Source of the DNA: Alkanophaga liquidiphilum
Lineage (GTDB): Archaea > Halobacteriota > Syntropharchaeia > Alkanophagales > B39-G2
DNA: 49,273 bases
Assembly: GCA_029259535.1 (NCBI GenBank)
Contig: JAPHEF010000006.1
Coordinates: 1 to 49,273 of the forward strand
Direction of reading: 5' to 3'
Below the pieces are notes generated by a model. The model was not told the origin of the DNA and made no database searches. It saw only the letters and a list, made by a program, of their open reading frames with translations. Made by a program: the position numbers and the translations under genes. Shown here piece after piece: positions 25,458 through 33,501 of this stretch. Numbering within the stretch: position 1 is the stretch's first letter; every line of letters begins with the position of its first letter.

Positions 25458-26600
25458 TTAAGCGAGGAGGGACCTTGCTATGGTCATCAGCTCCGCTTCT
25501 CTGACACCTTCATAGATTTCGAGAACTTTGACATCCCTATACGCTCTTTCTATGGGGTATTCATTGATGTAACCGTAGCCGCCGTGCATCTGAAGGCAGT
25601 CGTCAATGACCTCGACCGCCATGCGGGCGGCATACCACTTTGTCATTGCCGAAAGCGTCGGGTCGAAGTCGCCCTTGTCAATCCTCCACGCCGCCTTATA
25701 AAGTAACGCTCTGCAGGCTTCTATCCACGTTGCGTGCTTCGCAAGTCTGAATTGAATGTCCTGGTTCCATGCCACGGGCATGCCGAACGTTTGCCGCGTC
25801 TTCACATGCTCGATGGTCTTCTCAAGGATGCCCTGAGCGGCGCCGACGGCTTGCGCAGCAACCCATATCCTTCCAATGTCGAAGAACGTGAGCGTCTGTC
25901 GGGCGCCGGCACCCCGTTTCCCGACGAGGTTCTCCTTTGGGACTCTGACGTCCTTGAATGCGATTTCTGCAGTATCCGAGAGGCGGATGCCCATCTTTCC
26001 ATGAATCTTGCTGCGCTCCACACCCGGGCGGTCGGTCTCCACGATGATGATGCTGTGCCGTGCGCTGCGCTTCTGCGCATCGGGGTCGGTGAGGCAAAGC
26101 GTCACGAAGAAGTTTGCATGCGTGCCGTTCGTGATGAACATCTTGTTGCCGTTGATTACCCATTCATCACCGTCGAGCACTGCTGACGTCTTTGCCGCTA
26201 AAAGGTCCGTGCCGGCGTCGGGCTCGGTGAAGGCGCCGCCACAAATCCATTCGCCTTTGCACAGCGGCGGCAGATATTTCTGTTTTTGCTCTTCGCTCCC
26301 GAAGAGGTAGATGATGTCGGCGCCGAAAATCGTGGCTAACGTAAATGTCATCCCCACGTCCACCCGCGCAAACTCTTCCATCACCAGAACGCCGTCGAGG
26401 TAGCCGAGCCCCTGCCCACCGTATTCCTCAGGCCAGTGAAGCCCGACGAAGCCCAGTTCGCACGCCTTCTTCCAGATGTCGAGCGGGAACTCCTCCTTCT
26501 CGTCTAGCTCCCTGAATCGTGTCTCGTCGTATTCCTTCTCCGCAAACTCCCGAGCAGCATTTTTAATATCCTTCTGCTCTTCTGTCAGTTCGAACTCCAT
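25458..26600 (-). CDS. Acyl-CoA dehydrogenase
   Basis: A 380-residue FAD enzyme that introduces a trans-2 double bond into an acyl-CoA. It starts with ELTEEQKDIKNAAREFAEKE. The FAD and substrate signatures are GGAFTEPDAGTDL and WVINGNKMFITNG, then MGIRLSDTAEI, RQTFGMPVAWNQDIQFRLA and QMHGGYGYINEYPIERAYRD. The catalytic base is the Glu in KVLEIYEGVREAE near the C-terminus, the position used by short/medium-chain and glutaryl/aryl types. It is 53 bases downstream of an SDR dehydrogenase gene on the same strand. Together they fit oxidation of a CoA ester, as in beta-oxidation of alkane-derived or cyclic acids. The electron acceptor (ETF) is not encoded in the window. Confidence 0.94.
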   Translation of the reverse strand: MEFELTEEQKDIKNAAREFAEKEYDETRFRELDEKEEFPLDIWKKACELGFVGLHWPEEYGGQGLGYLDGVLVMEEFARVDVGMTFTLATIFGADIIYLFGSEEQKQKYLPPLCKGEWICGGAFTEPDAGTDLLAAKTSAVLDGDEWVINGNKMFITNGTHANFFVTLCLTDPDAQKRSARHSIIIVETDRPGVERSKIHGKMGIRLSDTAEIAFKDVRVPKENLVGKRGAGARQTLTFFDIGRIWVAAQAVGAAQGILEKTIEHVKTRQTFGMPVAWNQDIQFRLAKHATWIEACRALLYKAAWRIDKGDFDPTLSAMTKWYAARMAVEVIDDCLQMHGGYGYINEYPIERAYRDVKVLEIYEGVREAELMTIARSLLA

Positions 26601-26653
26601 GGCTCCTCACTTTTGCCCTTTCCCAAGGATAGAAATAAAGTTTTCTAAATGCG

Positions 26654-27460
26654 TCAGAACATGGTGTAGCCGCCACTTACGCTGAGCGTCTGGCCGGTGA
26701 TGTGTCCGGCGCACTTGTCCGATGCAAGGAAAAGAACCGCATACGCAACGTCTTCGGGCGTGCCTATCTTCCGCAGTGGATATACCTTTTTTATCTTCTC
26801 TAAGACTTCAGGCTTCACGAACCGCTCTTGCATCTCCTTGCTGTGCCAGAGGCTTTTCTCACCTACGTCTTGTTCCCAGTTTTTGGGGAGAGTAAGGCCC
26901 GGGCACACGACGTTCAATCGAATCCCATAACGCCCAACCTCACGAGCGAGAGTCTTCGTCAGCCCAATGATTGCCGCTTTGCACCCGGCGTAGACGCCTT
27001 CCATATATTCGCCCATGCGTCCGGCATCTGAACCGATGCTCACGATGTTCCCGCTCTTCTGTTCCACCATCTTCTCGAGAACGGCTCTCGTGCAGTAAAT
27101 CATGCCTTTGTAGTTAATGTTGATGACCTTATCCCACTTCTCAGGCGTCTCTTCCAAGAAGAGCTGGTCCACGTTCCAGCCGACGTTGTTCACGAGGACG
27201 TCAATCCTCCCGTATTTATCAACGACTTGCTTCACGGCGTTTCTTACCTGTTCGTAGTCGGAGACGTCGCACTTTATGTAAACGGCGCTCTTCGCACCTC
27301 GCTCCAAGCAATCACTTACGACTTTTCGCCCTTGCGGCTCGTCAATATCGAAAATTGCGACGTTCGCCTTTTCATCAGCGAAGCCCAAAGCAATTGCCCT
27401 GCCGATGTTGGAGGCCCCGCCCGTAACGATTACAACCTTGTCTCCCAGCCCCAGGTCCAT
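26654..27460 (-). CDS. Short-chain dehydrogenase (hydroxyacyl-CoA or BadH-like)
   Basis: An NAD(P)-dependent SDR of about 268 residues. TGGASNIGRAIA is the cofactor loop, FDIDEP has the acidic residue that favours NAD, and NNVGWN is the NNAG motif. Ser lies in VSIGSDAG, and the catalytic Tyr-Lys in VYAGCKAAIIG. The frame is open to 27502, but MDLGLGDKVVIVTGG at the ATG at 27460 is the normal family start, with GGTGG before it. Closest by eye are 2-hydroxycyclohexanecarboxyl-CoA dehydrogenase (BadH) and 3-oxoacyl reductases; substrate is not certain. The acyl-CoA dehydrogenase gene follows, so the pair probably acts on the same CoA-ester pathway. It is divergent from the glycosyltransferase gene. 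Confidence 0.9.
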   Translation of the reverse strand: MDLGLGDKVVIVTGGASNIGRAIALGFADEKANVAIFDIDEPQGRKVVSDCLERGAKSAVYIKCDVSDYEQVRNAVKQVVDKYGRIDVLVNNVGWNVDQLFLEETPEKWDKVININYKGMIYCTRAVLEKMVEQKSGNIVSIGSDAGRMGEYMEGVYAGCKAAIIGLTKTLAREVGRYGIRLNVVCPGLTLPKNWEQDVGEKSLWHSKEMQERFVKPEVLEKIKKVYPLRKIGTPEDVAYAVLFLASDKCAGHITGQTLSVSGGYTMF

Positions 27461-27520
27461 CTGCGCCACCACTTGCATTTTGGTATTTGTATATAATTTC
27501 ACTGACGAAATAATTGAGAG

Positions 27521-28378
27521 ATGAACGTAGCGGTAGGCGTCGCCGCATACAACGAAGAGGCGAACATCGGGAGATTGTTGGGGAGACTACTTGACGAGGG
27601 CGTTGACGAGATAATAGTGGTTACAAGTGGCTGCACCGACAGAACTGATGAGATTGTGGCGGAATTTTGCAAAAAAAGTCGAAAAATAAAGCATATACGA
27701 GAGCCAGAGCGGCGTGGCAAGAGCGCCGCCGTGAATATCATCTTGAGAGAGGCCCGAGATAAGGACGCCCTTGTGATGCTTTCTGCCGACAATTTACCAG
27801 AGCGAGGCGGCATCAGGAAACTATTAACGCATCTTGGGGAAGGGGTGGGCGCGGTGAGTGGACGCCCAGTTCCGACGAACGACAGGCGGACGCTCTGCGG
27901 CTTCGCCTCCCACTTGCTCTGGGAGCTACACTTCCGCATTTCCCGTAAAGACGCAAAACTCACCGGTGAGTTTTATGTGGTGCGGCCGTCGCTCGTCGGG
28001 GAACTGCCTGAGGGTTTAATAAACGACGATCTTTTCGTGGAGCAGGAGGTGCGGCAGCGTGGCTACGAAATCGTCCAGAGCGACGTTTCGTCGTTGATGA
28101 GGGGTCCAGAGAGCGTTCGTGAGTTTCTGAGGCAGAGGATAAGAGTGCATATCGGGCATTTGCAGCTACGAGAGATAAGCGGCTACGTCCCCTCTACGGT
28201 TTCCGTCAAAGCTATCCTCATAGAGGCTTTTGAAATGGTGGAGATGAAAGAGCTGCCGAAGTTGCTCGTGGCGTTCTTGCTGGAAAGCCTCGCACGGGCT
28301 TCTGCCCTACTGCTTTTCAAACTCGGGAAAGTCCCATATAAATGGGCTCCTGTAAGCTCGACGAAGAATCTGGGGTAG
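27521..28378 (+). CDS. Family 2 glycosyltransferase
   Basis: A 285-residue GT-A enzyme transferring a sugar from an activated donor. N-terminal VAVGVAAYNEEANIGRLL and VVTSGCTDRTDEIV are the GT2 nucleotide-binding region. LSADNLPER holds the DxD-like metal site, and FVEQEVRQRGYEIV with RQRIRVHIGH stands near the usual QxxRW position. The C-terminus is more hydrophobic (LLVAFLLESLARASALLLFKL) and may contact the membrane. It could act in glycan or lipid synthesis; the acceptor is unknown. It is divergent from the SDR gene, with only 60 bases between starts, so the promoters overlap. Confidence 0.88.
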   Translation: MNVAVGVAAYNEEANIGRLLGRLLDEGVDEIIVVTSGCTDRTDEIVAEFCKKSRKIKHIREPERRGKSAAVNIILREARDKDALVMLSADNLPERGGIRKLLTHLGEGVGAVSGRPVPTNDRRTLCGFASHLLWELHFRISRKDAKLTGEFYVVRPSLVGELPEGLINDDLFVEQEVRQRGYEIVQSDVSSLMRGPESVREFLRQRIRVHIGHLQLREISGYVPSTVSVKAILIEAFEMVEMKELPKLLVAFLLESLARASALLLFKLGKVPYKWAPVSSTKNLG

Positions 28379-28420
28379 AGAGTTATTTATGTAAGACTAT
28401 GGTAATCTAAGGCGGCGAGC

Positions 28421-29002
28421 ATGGAAGGGCGTGCTGAAGCTGTCGGAGGGATGTATGTGAAAATAGATATGCCTTTAGAGGGGGTCATAAATTTCTACCA
28501 AGCGTTAGAGCGTTTCGAGAGGTATTGCAAGCTTTGCCGAACAGCTGAGAACGTAGAACAGAAGATAATATACAGCGCAAACGCCCGGGACGACATAGAC
28601 GCCGCCTATCAAGAGTATCTCCAAAACGTCGCTTTAATACTTGCTGTGAAAAGCGGTGCCCGTCCGATACCGATGTTCAAAGAGGTGAGCACCGAGGAAC
28701 TGAAGAGGTGCTTTGAGGAGCAACTCGCCGCCCTAAACGAGAACGCCGCCTTGGAATATCTGGAGGCGTTGAACACAATACGGCGCTGCTGCCCTGAGAA
28801 CTGCGAACGGCACGAAGATGCTGCGATGGAGAAACTTAAAGAGCTGGCAAACAAGATTAAAGAGTCTGTGGAGACGCTTTACGTGAAGGAGGGGTTGGAA
28901 ATGACGAAGAAGCAGCTGAAGGAAATGGTCGAAGACCCAGAGAAGTTCAGGGCGGTGTTCGTATTGCCGCCGAAGCCTCTCGTGGAGGAATACAGGCTTT
29001 AA
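28421..29002 (+). CDS. Hypothetical helical protein with two Cys pairs
   Basis: A 193-residue protein of unknown family. It is mostly helical and acidic, with RYCKLCRTAENVE near residue 38 and RRCCPENCERHEDAA near residue 127, which could form a metal site or disulfides. A TATA-like GTTATTTATG at 28382-28391 lies about 30-40 bases before the ATG, so it begins a transcription unit that continues into argG 27 bases downstream. No membrane segment or signal peptide. Function unknown. Confidence 0.75.
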   Translation: MEGRAEAVGGMYVKIDMPLEGVINFYQALERFERYCKLCRTAENVEQKIIYSANARDDIDAAYQEYLQNVALILAVKSGARPIPMFKEVSTEELKRCFEEQLAALNENAALEYLEALNTIRRCCPENCERHEDAAMEKLKELANKIKESVETLYVKEGLEMTKKQLKEMVEDPEKFRAVFVLPPKPLVEEYRL

Positions 29003-29028
29003 GAGGGAGCGCAGGGGATGATGGAAAG

Positions 29029-30198
29029 ATGAAGGTAGTGCTTGCGTATTCGGGCGGGCTGGACACGTCGGTTTGCATACCGCTGTTACGGGAGCGCTAT
29101 GGCTTCGACGAGGTCATAGCGGTGACCGTGGACATCGGGCAGCCCCCTGCCGACATAAAAGAGGCGAGAGCGCGAGGATCGCGGCTGAGTGACAAGCACA
29201 TCTTGATGGATGCAAAGGAAGAATATGTTTACGACTATATCTTTCCGCTGATAAAGGCGAACGGCTGCTACGAGGGTTACGTGCTTGGGACGGCGATTGC
29301 AAGACCGCTGATTGCGAGGAAGGTGGTGGAAGTCGCCTTAAAGGAGAATGCGGACGCAGTTGCCCACGGCTGCACCGGCAAGGGCAACGACCAACTACGC
29401 TTCGAAGCCGTCTTCAGAGCTGCGAATCTAAAAGTCGTAGCGCCGATACGAGAGTTGAATCTGACGAGGCGGGAAGAGATGGAATACGCGAGGGAGCACG
29501 GGATTGAAGCGCCTGCGGAGAAGCGGTGGAGCGTGGACGAGAACATCTGGAACCGGAGCATCGAGGGCGGCGAACTTGAGGATCCGGACTTCGAGCCGCC
29601 AGAGGAGATTTACAAGTGGACGGTCTCGCCTGAGAAGGCGAGAGAGCCCGAAATCATCGAAATACGCTTTGAGCGTGGCGTGCCTGTTGCGCTGAACGGC
29701 GAAGCGCTCGACGGCGTCTTGTTGATAAGGCGGCTAAACGAAATAGGCGGGCGGCATGGCGTCGGACGCACCGACATCCTCGAAGATCGCGTCCTCGGCT
29801 TCAAATCCCGAGAGATTTACGAGCACCCCGCCGCCACGATTCTGTTGACGGCGCATAAGGACTTGGAGCGGCTCGTGCTGACAAGGAACGAGCTAAGGTT
29901 CAAAGAACTCGTGGACAAGGCGTGGAGCGAGCTCGTTTACCACGGCTTGATCATAGACCCGCTCTATGAGGCGCTGAACGCCTTCATAGACAAGACGCAA
30001 GAGCGAGTTACTGGCGAAGTGCGGGTGAAGCTCGAAAAGGGGAGCGCAAGGGTCGTCGCCCGCCGCTCGCCGCACAATCTGCTTTCCAAGGAGGTGTCGT
30101 TCGACGCCAAGACCGAGCAGCGTGCCGCCGAGGGTTTCATCCTCTACCACAGCCTTCAGCAACGAATCTTCGAGGCGAGGCGGCATGAGCGAGCATGA
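29029..30198 (+). CDS. argG: Argininosuccinate synthase
   Basis: Joins citrulline and aspartate with ATP in arginine synthesis. The N-terminal ATP-pyrophosphatase loop is VVLAYSGGLDTSV at residues 3-15. GTAIARPLIA and HGCTGKGNDQLRFE follow, with the conserved KRWSVDENIWNRS and GRTDILEDRVLGFKSREIYE. Length 389 is normal. The family's usual tail is present and the last codons overlap the start of the next gene (ATG at 30185). The 193-residue orphan lies 27 bases upstream. argH is not in the window. Confidence 0.97.
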   Translation: MKVVLAYSGGLDTSVCIPLLRERYGFDEVIAVTVDIGQPPADIKEARARGSRLSDKHILMDAKEEYVYDYIFPLIKANGCYEGYVLGTAIARPLIARKVVEVALKENADAVAHGCTGKGNDQLRFEAVFRAANLKVVAPIRELNLTRREEMEYAREHGIEAPAEKRWSVDENIWNRSIEGGELEDPDFEPPEEIYKWTVSPEKAREPEIIEIRFERGVPVALNGEALDGVLLIRRLNEIGGRHGVGRTDILEDRVLGFKSREIYEHPAATILLTAHKDLERLVLTRNELRFKELVDKAWSELVYHGLIIDPLYEALNAFIDKTQERVTGEVRVKLEKGSARVVARRSPHNLLSKEVSFDAKTEQRAAEGFILYHSLQQRIFEARRHERA

Positions 30199-31009
30199 CG
30201 CGGAGAAGAACACAAGGAAAGTTTTAATTGTGGCGTTGATAGTTTTCGTCTCCGTAATCGCGGGCGTCAAGCTCGCAACCGCCGGCGCCACCGGCATTAT
30301 CACCCCAACCTCCCATCTCTATCCCTTAGATTTATATTTCGATGGCGTCAAATGCCGTATTTGCGGAGCTTTCGGTGACAACTCCCTCGTGAGCGCCCAC
30401 CTTTCAAACCTCGAGGAGCGGCTTGCTGAAATTTTGTGGGCAGTGGAAGAAGGAAAAGAGGTGGAGCCCGCAGTAAAGGCTTACGAAACGGAGCTTGACG
30501 AGCTGAAAGAGGTTTTAACGGGCGAAGTCACGACACTTACGCTGCTAGACGTTCAAAAGACGATAAGTAAACATTATGACATGCTGACGCCTTACGCCAC
30601 AACGCTCGATGCTGTCTTAAAGGACGTGGACAAGGTCGCAAACTTGACGAACGCCTTAATAGAAAAGCGAACTGCGGAAAAACTTGCAATCTTGGCGGCT
30701 TTGGAGGAAAAAATCATGAATGCGAGCATAAAGGTCGAATTCCCAATTTTTGACGTATATCCTGAGGGGCTGACGCTCGTGATAAGGGATAGAGGACGCG
30801 TTGTAAGAAGCTACGTGATTCTGATAAACGCAAGCGCTCAAGAAGTGTATTTGGAAAGGGGGAGAAGAGGTGAGCTTATATTTGTGGATTTAGAGTGTTT
30901 GGAAGCAGAAGACTTGAGGAGCGTGGCTAACGCTGTTGAAGACCAAAAGATAAGTATGGAAGACCTCGCATTGATATTAAAGGCACAAAGTAAGTTATTA
31001 GGCGCGTAG
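30185..31009 (+). CDS. Membrane-anchored exported protein, unknown family
   Basis: About 274 residues, taking the ATG at 30185 that overlaps the end of argG. The N-terminus is short and charged, followed by one membrane segment (VLIVALIVFVSVIAGVKLA, residues about 12-30). The rest should be outside the cell. ITPTSHLYPLDLYFDG resembles the PDSPLYxLKL motif of small archaeal surface proteins (DUF5667-like), but the match is weak. Long helices follow. A later beta-rich part carries FPIFDVYPEGLTLVIRDRGRVV. CRIC near residue 57 could bind a metal. Overlap with argG implies cotranscription, probably without functional relation. Confidence 0.75.
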   Translation: MSEHDAEKNTRKVLIVALIVFVSVIAGVKLATAGATGIITPTSHLYPLDLYFDGVKCRICGAFGDNSLVSAHLSNLEERLAEILWAVEEGKEVEPAVKAYETELDELKEVLTGEVTTLTLLDVQKTISKHYDMLTPYATTLDAVLKDVDKVANLTNALIEKRTAEKLAILAALEEKIMNASIKVEFPIFDVYPEGLTLVIRDRGRVVRSYVILINASAQEVYLERGRRGELIFVDLECLEAEDLRSVANAVEDQKISMEDLALILKAQSKLLGA

Positions 31010-31028
31010 AGGAGATGCCGTGAGAGAT

Positions 31029-31165
31029 TTCCACGAGAAGCGATACTTTTATATATAGGGTTCCAGTCGAAATGCAAACTCGAAGGAGGTTCGAATTTCC
31101 AATGGAAATGTGGGCGCTAGGGCACGGAGAATGCTCCAAAGACACCCCCCTTTGTTTCCACTGGA
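31029..31165 (+). repeat. 137-nt repeat, copy 1 (promoter plus small ORF)
   Basis: Begins TTCCACGAGAAGCGA, contains a strong TATA box (CTTTTATATATAG) and ends CTTTGTTTCCACTGGA. The same unit occurs inverted at 33362-33498 with equal length and no gaps, about 80% identical by my hand count. Differences are confined to a central block. The ends GGTTCCAGT and ACTGGAGCC are complementary and could close an RNA or DNA stem. Confidence 0.85.
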
Positions 31166-31200
31166 GCCTTGCAACATCATGCCATTCCCCAAATAAATAA
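31072..31200 (+). CDS. Candidate leaderless small protein, 42 residues (DTPLCFHW family, copy 1)
   Basis: An ORF from ATG 31072 reading MQTRRRFEFPMEMWALGHGE and ending SPNK. The TATA core lies 20-25 bases before the ATG, so transcription would begin at or near the start codon. It shares VPVEMQTRRR, GE, S and the block DTPLCFHW with the inverted copy at 33225-33455. Six of 16 differing codons are synonymous and no gaps occur, which favours coding or a recent duplication. The family is unknown to me, and a structured RNA is the alternative reading. Confidence 0.4.
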   Translation: MQTRRRFEFPMEMWALGHGECSKDTPLCFHWSLATSCHSPNK

Positions 31201-31236
31201 AAATGAATAAATGTCAAATATGTCATAGTCCCAAAA

Positions 31237-31584
31237 ATGCTGCCGGAGAGGATAAAATTCAGGAACAATCCACTTGATAGGAAAAGGATAGTAAAGATTG
31301 TGAGGGAGAGCTTCAAAAATGGAAGGAGCGTAGCCATGTGCATTTCGTATGGAGGTTTGAATGTGATATGTTACCTCGAGGCAAGTGAGGAGCTGAAAGC
31401 GAAAATGGAGAGGACGGAATTCCCGATTTTTGAGGGGGAGCTTAAAGATGCTGACGAGCGGATGAAAAGAATTATAGAGAACTACGAACGCGATTACGGC
31501 GAGGTAGTGCTCAAGAACAAATATTACAAAATCAAAAATATTACAGAAGAAGTTGTGGAGGAAGAAATGTATTATTACATCTGA
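31237..31584 (+). CDS. Small hypothetical protein, 115 residues
   Basis: An acidic, helical protein with a basic N-terminus (MLPERIKFRNNPLDRKRIV) and a middle strand-rich part (SVAMCISYGGLNVICYLEA). The tail is Glu/Tyr-rich (EEVVEEEMYYYI). AT-rich promoter-like sequence (AAATAAATAAAAATGAATAAATG) precedes the ATG. No known family. It lies inside the island bounded by the inverted 137-nt repeats and has the shape of a small toxin/antitoxin or regulator, but nothing proves this. Confidence 0.55.
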   Translation: MLPERIKFRNNPLDRKRIVKIVRESFKNGRSVAMCISYGGLNVICYLEASEELKAKMERTEFPIFEGELKDADERMKRIIENYERDYGEVVLKNKYYKIKNITEEVVEEEMYYYI

Positions 31585-31953
31585 CTATGGTTTAGGTTAT
31601 ACGTCGCACTTAGGCAAATATCGAGCTATAATTAAGCACAGAGATATGCGAAAAATAAGTCGACCCTCTCTTTATGTTTATGTTAGGACATCCTGTTCTT
31701 ACTGAATGCATCTCAGCGGGTTCGGTTTTGCGTCGTAAAAGGGTAGGTATCCCGTATTACCGCTCGTCGGCGATACAACGCAGAGTTCTCTCGCCGCCCA
31801 CCCAGCCTACTTTCGGTAGTCGAATGTGGAAATATAAGCTTATCTACGTAAGGCGACCTTTACCTCCTTTCCAACGCCTCCCCTTCAAACGCTCTTGTCG
31901 CTTTTTTCTATGAGCTCTCGTAATACTTTCCTCACTTCATACCGTGAAGGCAA

Positions 31954-31995
31954 GTAAACTACCACCTTTGAAATAGGTGGCTTCCAGCATTCGCC
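31954..31995 (-). repeat. IS200/IS605-type right-end hairpin, minus strand
   Basis: Minus strand GAATGCTGGAAG-CCACCT-loop-AGGTGG-TAGTTTAC: a 6-bp stem with the TAGTTTAC ending typical of these right ends. The flanking DNA (31996-32230) shows no intact TnpB on the minus strand. Confidence 0.5.
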
Positions 31996-32203
31996 CGCTG
32001 CTTTTCGCTCATGGACTCATCTGCCGGAGGACTCACCGCTTCCCCATCCCATCGAACTCTTTATTCAACGGACTATTCCCTACTTCACTTCCCTCTACTC
32101 CAGAACATCTGGAGCGTCATCGGGAACATCCCTTGATATTTCATCGTCGCCAGAGTTATTAATATTTCTCGCCATCCACCGGTTAAAACCAGCGGGCTTC
32201 TGG

Positions 32204-32216
32204 CGGGTTTTTATAA
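32204..32216 (+). promoter_or_regulatory. TATA box of the AC-rich island gene
   Basis: GTTTTTATAAAAG, centred about 28 bases before the ATG at 32239, implies a leaderless or nearly leaderless mRNA. Confidence 0.55.
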
Positions 32217-32238
32217 AAGTATAAAAAACTAACCAAAA

Positions 32239-32586
32239 ATGCTCACACAAAGCCAAATAAAAAAAATCATACAACAACAAATAAGCAAAGAACACAAACT
32301 AGGAACCACAGGAAAAGAACACCTAGCATACACAACATACATAATAAACAAAATAACCACACAAAAAACCAACACCAGCCAAATACAAATAACATATCAA
32401 TACACCATAAGCATAGAAACAGAATTCACGACAGAACCAGACAATCCCCCCTACACATACACCTACGAAAAAACAATAACTCTAAACCAACAAGGTCAAA
32501 TAATAAAAGAAACACCGAAAAAACTACTCAAGACTAACCTCAACCAAAACATCGCAAACACAATGTTAGACATCCAAAACCTTTAA
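32239..32586 (+). CDS. AC-rich orphan gene, 115 residues
   Basis: The protein starts MLTQSQIKKIIQQQISKEHK and contains a strand-rich part (QIQITYQYTISIETEFTTE) followed by PDNPPYTYTYEKTITLNQQ, then a helical end. I do not recognise the family. The plus strand is extremely rich in A and C and poor in T, with codons such as ACA, ATA, AAC and CAA, unlike the GC-rich core and unlike the AT-rich defence genes at the edges. This is typical of transfer from another lineage; a DPANN-like source is a guess. The mRNA is probably leaderless. The next ORF starts in the base after the stop codon. Confidence 0.7.
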   Translation: MLTQSQIKKIIQQQISKEHKLGTTGKEHLAYTTYIINKITTQKTNTSQIQITYQYTISIETEFTTEPDNPPYTYTYEKTITLNQQGQIIKETPKKLLKTNLNQNIANTMLDIQNL

Positions 32587-32958
32587 ATGCTACAAAAACT
32601 TAATATTATTACGAAAACCAAACACCTAACAATAACCCTTCTCCTAATACTTTTCACAACAACACACGCAGCCCTACAATATTGCAAGTTCAAAAACAAA
32701 AGAGTAAACTGCGATATTCCCACGCAGGCGAAACATTCTGCTATTACGCAATGGGCTCATAAACCAACAGCCCAGCCCCATAGTACTATGCGCAAGAGAA
32801 AAAATAATATGTGCCATGGACTGCAAACACCAAGGCATACGGCTACGGAGCAGGAGTGTTCGCACGACCGACCGGACAGAAGCGCCTGCCAAAACTTTAA
32901 CAACAACCAAAGAAAATATAAAATCCCTAGCCTGCTGATCAGAGTTAACACCATCTAA
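32587..32958 (+). pseudogene. AC-rich secreted Cys-containing protein gene, probably frameshifted
   Basis: Starts right after the preceding stop. MLQKLNIITKTKHLTITLLL-ILFTTTHAALQYC is a clear signal peptide with a cleavage region near residue 29. After about 40 residues the reading loses shape. Other frames then look more natural: YSHAGETFCYYAMGS in one, then IVLCAREKIICAMDCKHQGI in another. So several frameshifts are likely. AC-rich sequence with fragmentary frames continues to about 33190. It was probably an exported Cys-rich protein, now decayed. Confidence 0.45.
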
Positions 32959-33224
32959 AACACACTATCAACACTCATATTCAACCTCTCAGCAAGCAAA
33001 GACCTCAACACCTTCAAAGAATCCACACTTCTCCAAAATCAAAAAAGCATCATCAGAAGAAGAAACAACACCTCCCAACTCTCACTCCGACACAAAACCC
33101 ACCACAGAATAATTAAATATCAACAACTTATAAAAACGCCCTTCATACCACTCAAATTGAAGCTATTAACAATCTGCTCACGTGCCATCGCCCTCCTTAT
33201 TCAGATACAATTCATGCCATCGAG

Positions 33225-33455
33225 CTAAAAGTTGATAAGACGCACATTACTGAAGGGGGAGCTGTGGTCCCCCCTGGACATTGTATCTTTTGTTATACTT
33301 AATTTTCTTTGTTTCCATAACGATCTGCTAAGAAGTCCATCGTCTTGCGGTGTGGGAAAGTTCCAGTGGAAACAAAGGGGGGTGTCTTCAGAGGCTTCTC
33401 CACTGCTCAAAACCAACGTCTCTTGTGGAATCTCTCTTCTTCTTCGAGTTTGCAT
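33225..33455 (-). CDS. Candidate leaderless small protein, 76 residues (DTPLCFHW family, copy 2)
   Basis: An ORF from the ATG at 33455 on the minus strand. It starts MQTRRRREIPQETLVLSSGE, then EASEDTPLCFHW as in copy 1, followed by a different C-terminus (NFPTPQDDGLLSRSLWKQRK and on). The TATA box CTTTTATATATAG lies just upstream with leaderless spacing. An 11-bp inverted repeat (CTTTGTTTCCA / TGGAAACAAAG) spans 33311-33376, so alternative RNA hairpins are possible. Function unknown. Confidence 0.4.
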   Translation of the reverse strand: MQTRRRREIPQETLVLSSGEASEDTPLCFHWNFPTPQDDGLLSRSLWKQRKLSITKDTMSRGDHSSPFSNVRLINF

Positions 33456-33498
33456 TTCGACTGGAACCCTATATATAAAAGTGTCGCTTCTCGTGGAA
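33362..33498 (-). repeat. 137-nt repeat, copy 2 (inverted relative to copy 1)
   Basis: Same unit as at 31029-31165 in opposite orientation, without gaps. The first 43 bases differ at one position and the last 30 are identical. The closing stem is GTTCCAGT / ACTGGAAC, where copy 1 has a G-U in place of an A-U pair. Confidence 0.85.
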
Positions 33499-33501
33499 CT
33501 T

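Larger units (their letters stand above)
31585..32238. other. Noncoding stretch with an IS605-type end and promoter
   Basis: About 650 bases with no convincing gene. It holds the minus-strand right-end hairpin near 31954-31995. A minus-strand 25-codon frame begins VVVYLPSRYEVRKVLRELIE directly next to it. Before 32239 is a GC-rich repeat pair followed by T5 and TATA boxes. Confidence 0.45.

Noticed and set aside
31029..33498. Short CRISPR array
   Set aside because: Only two copies, inverted and 2.2 kb apart, without regular spacers; no cas genes.
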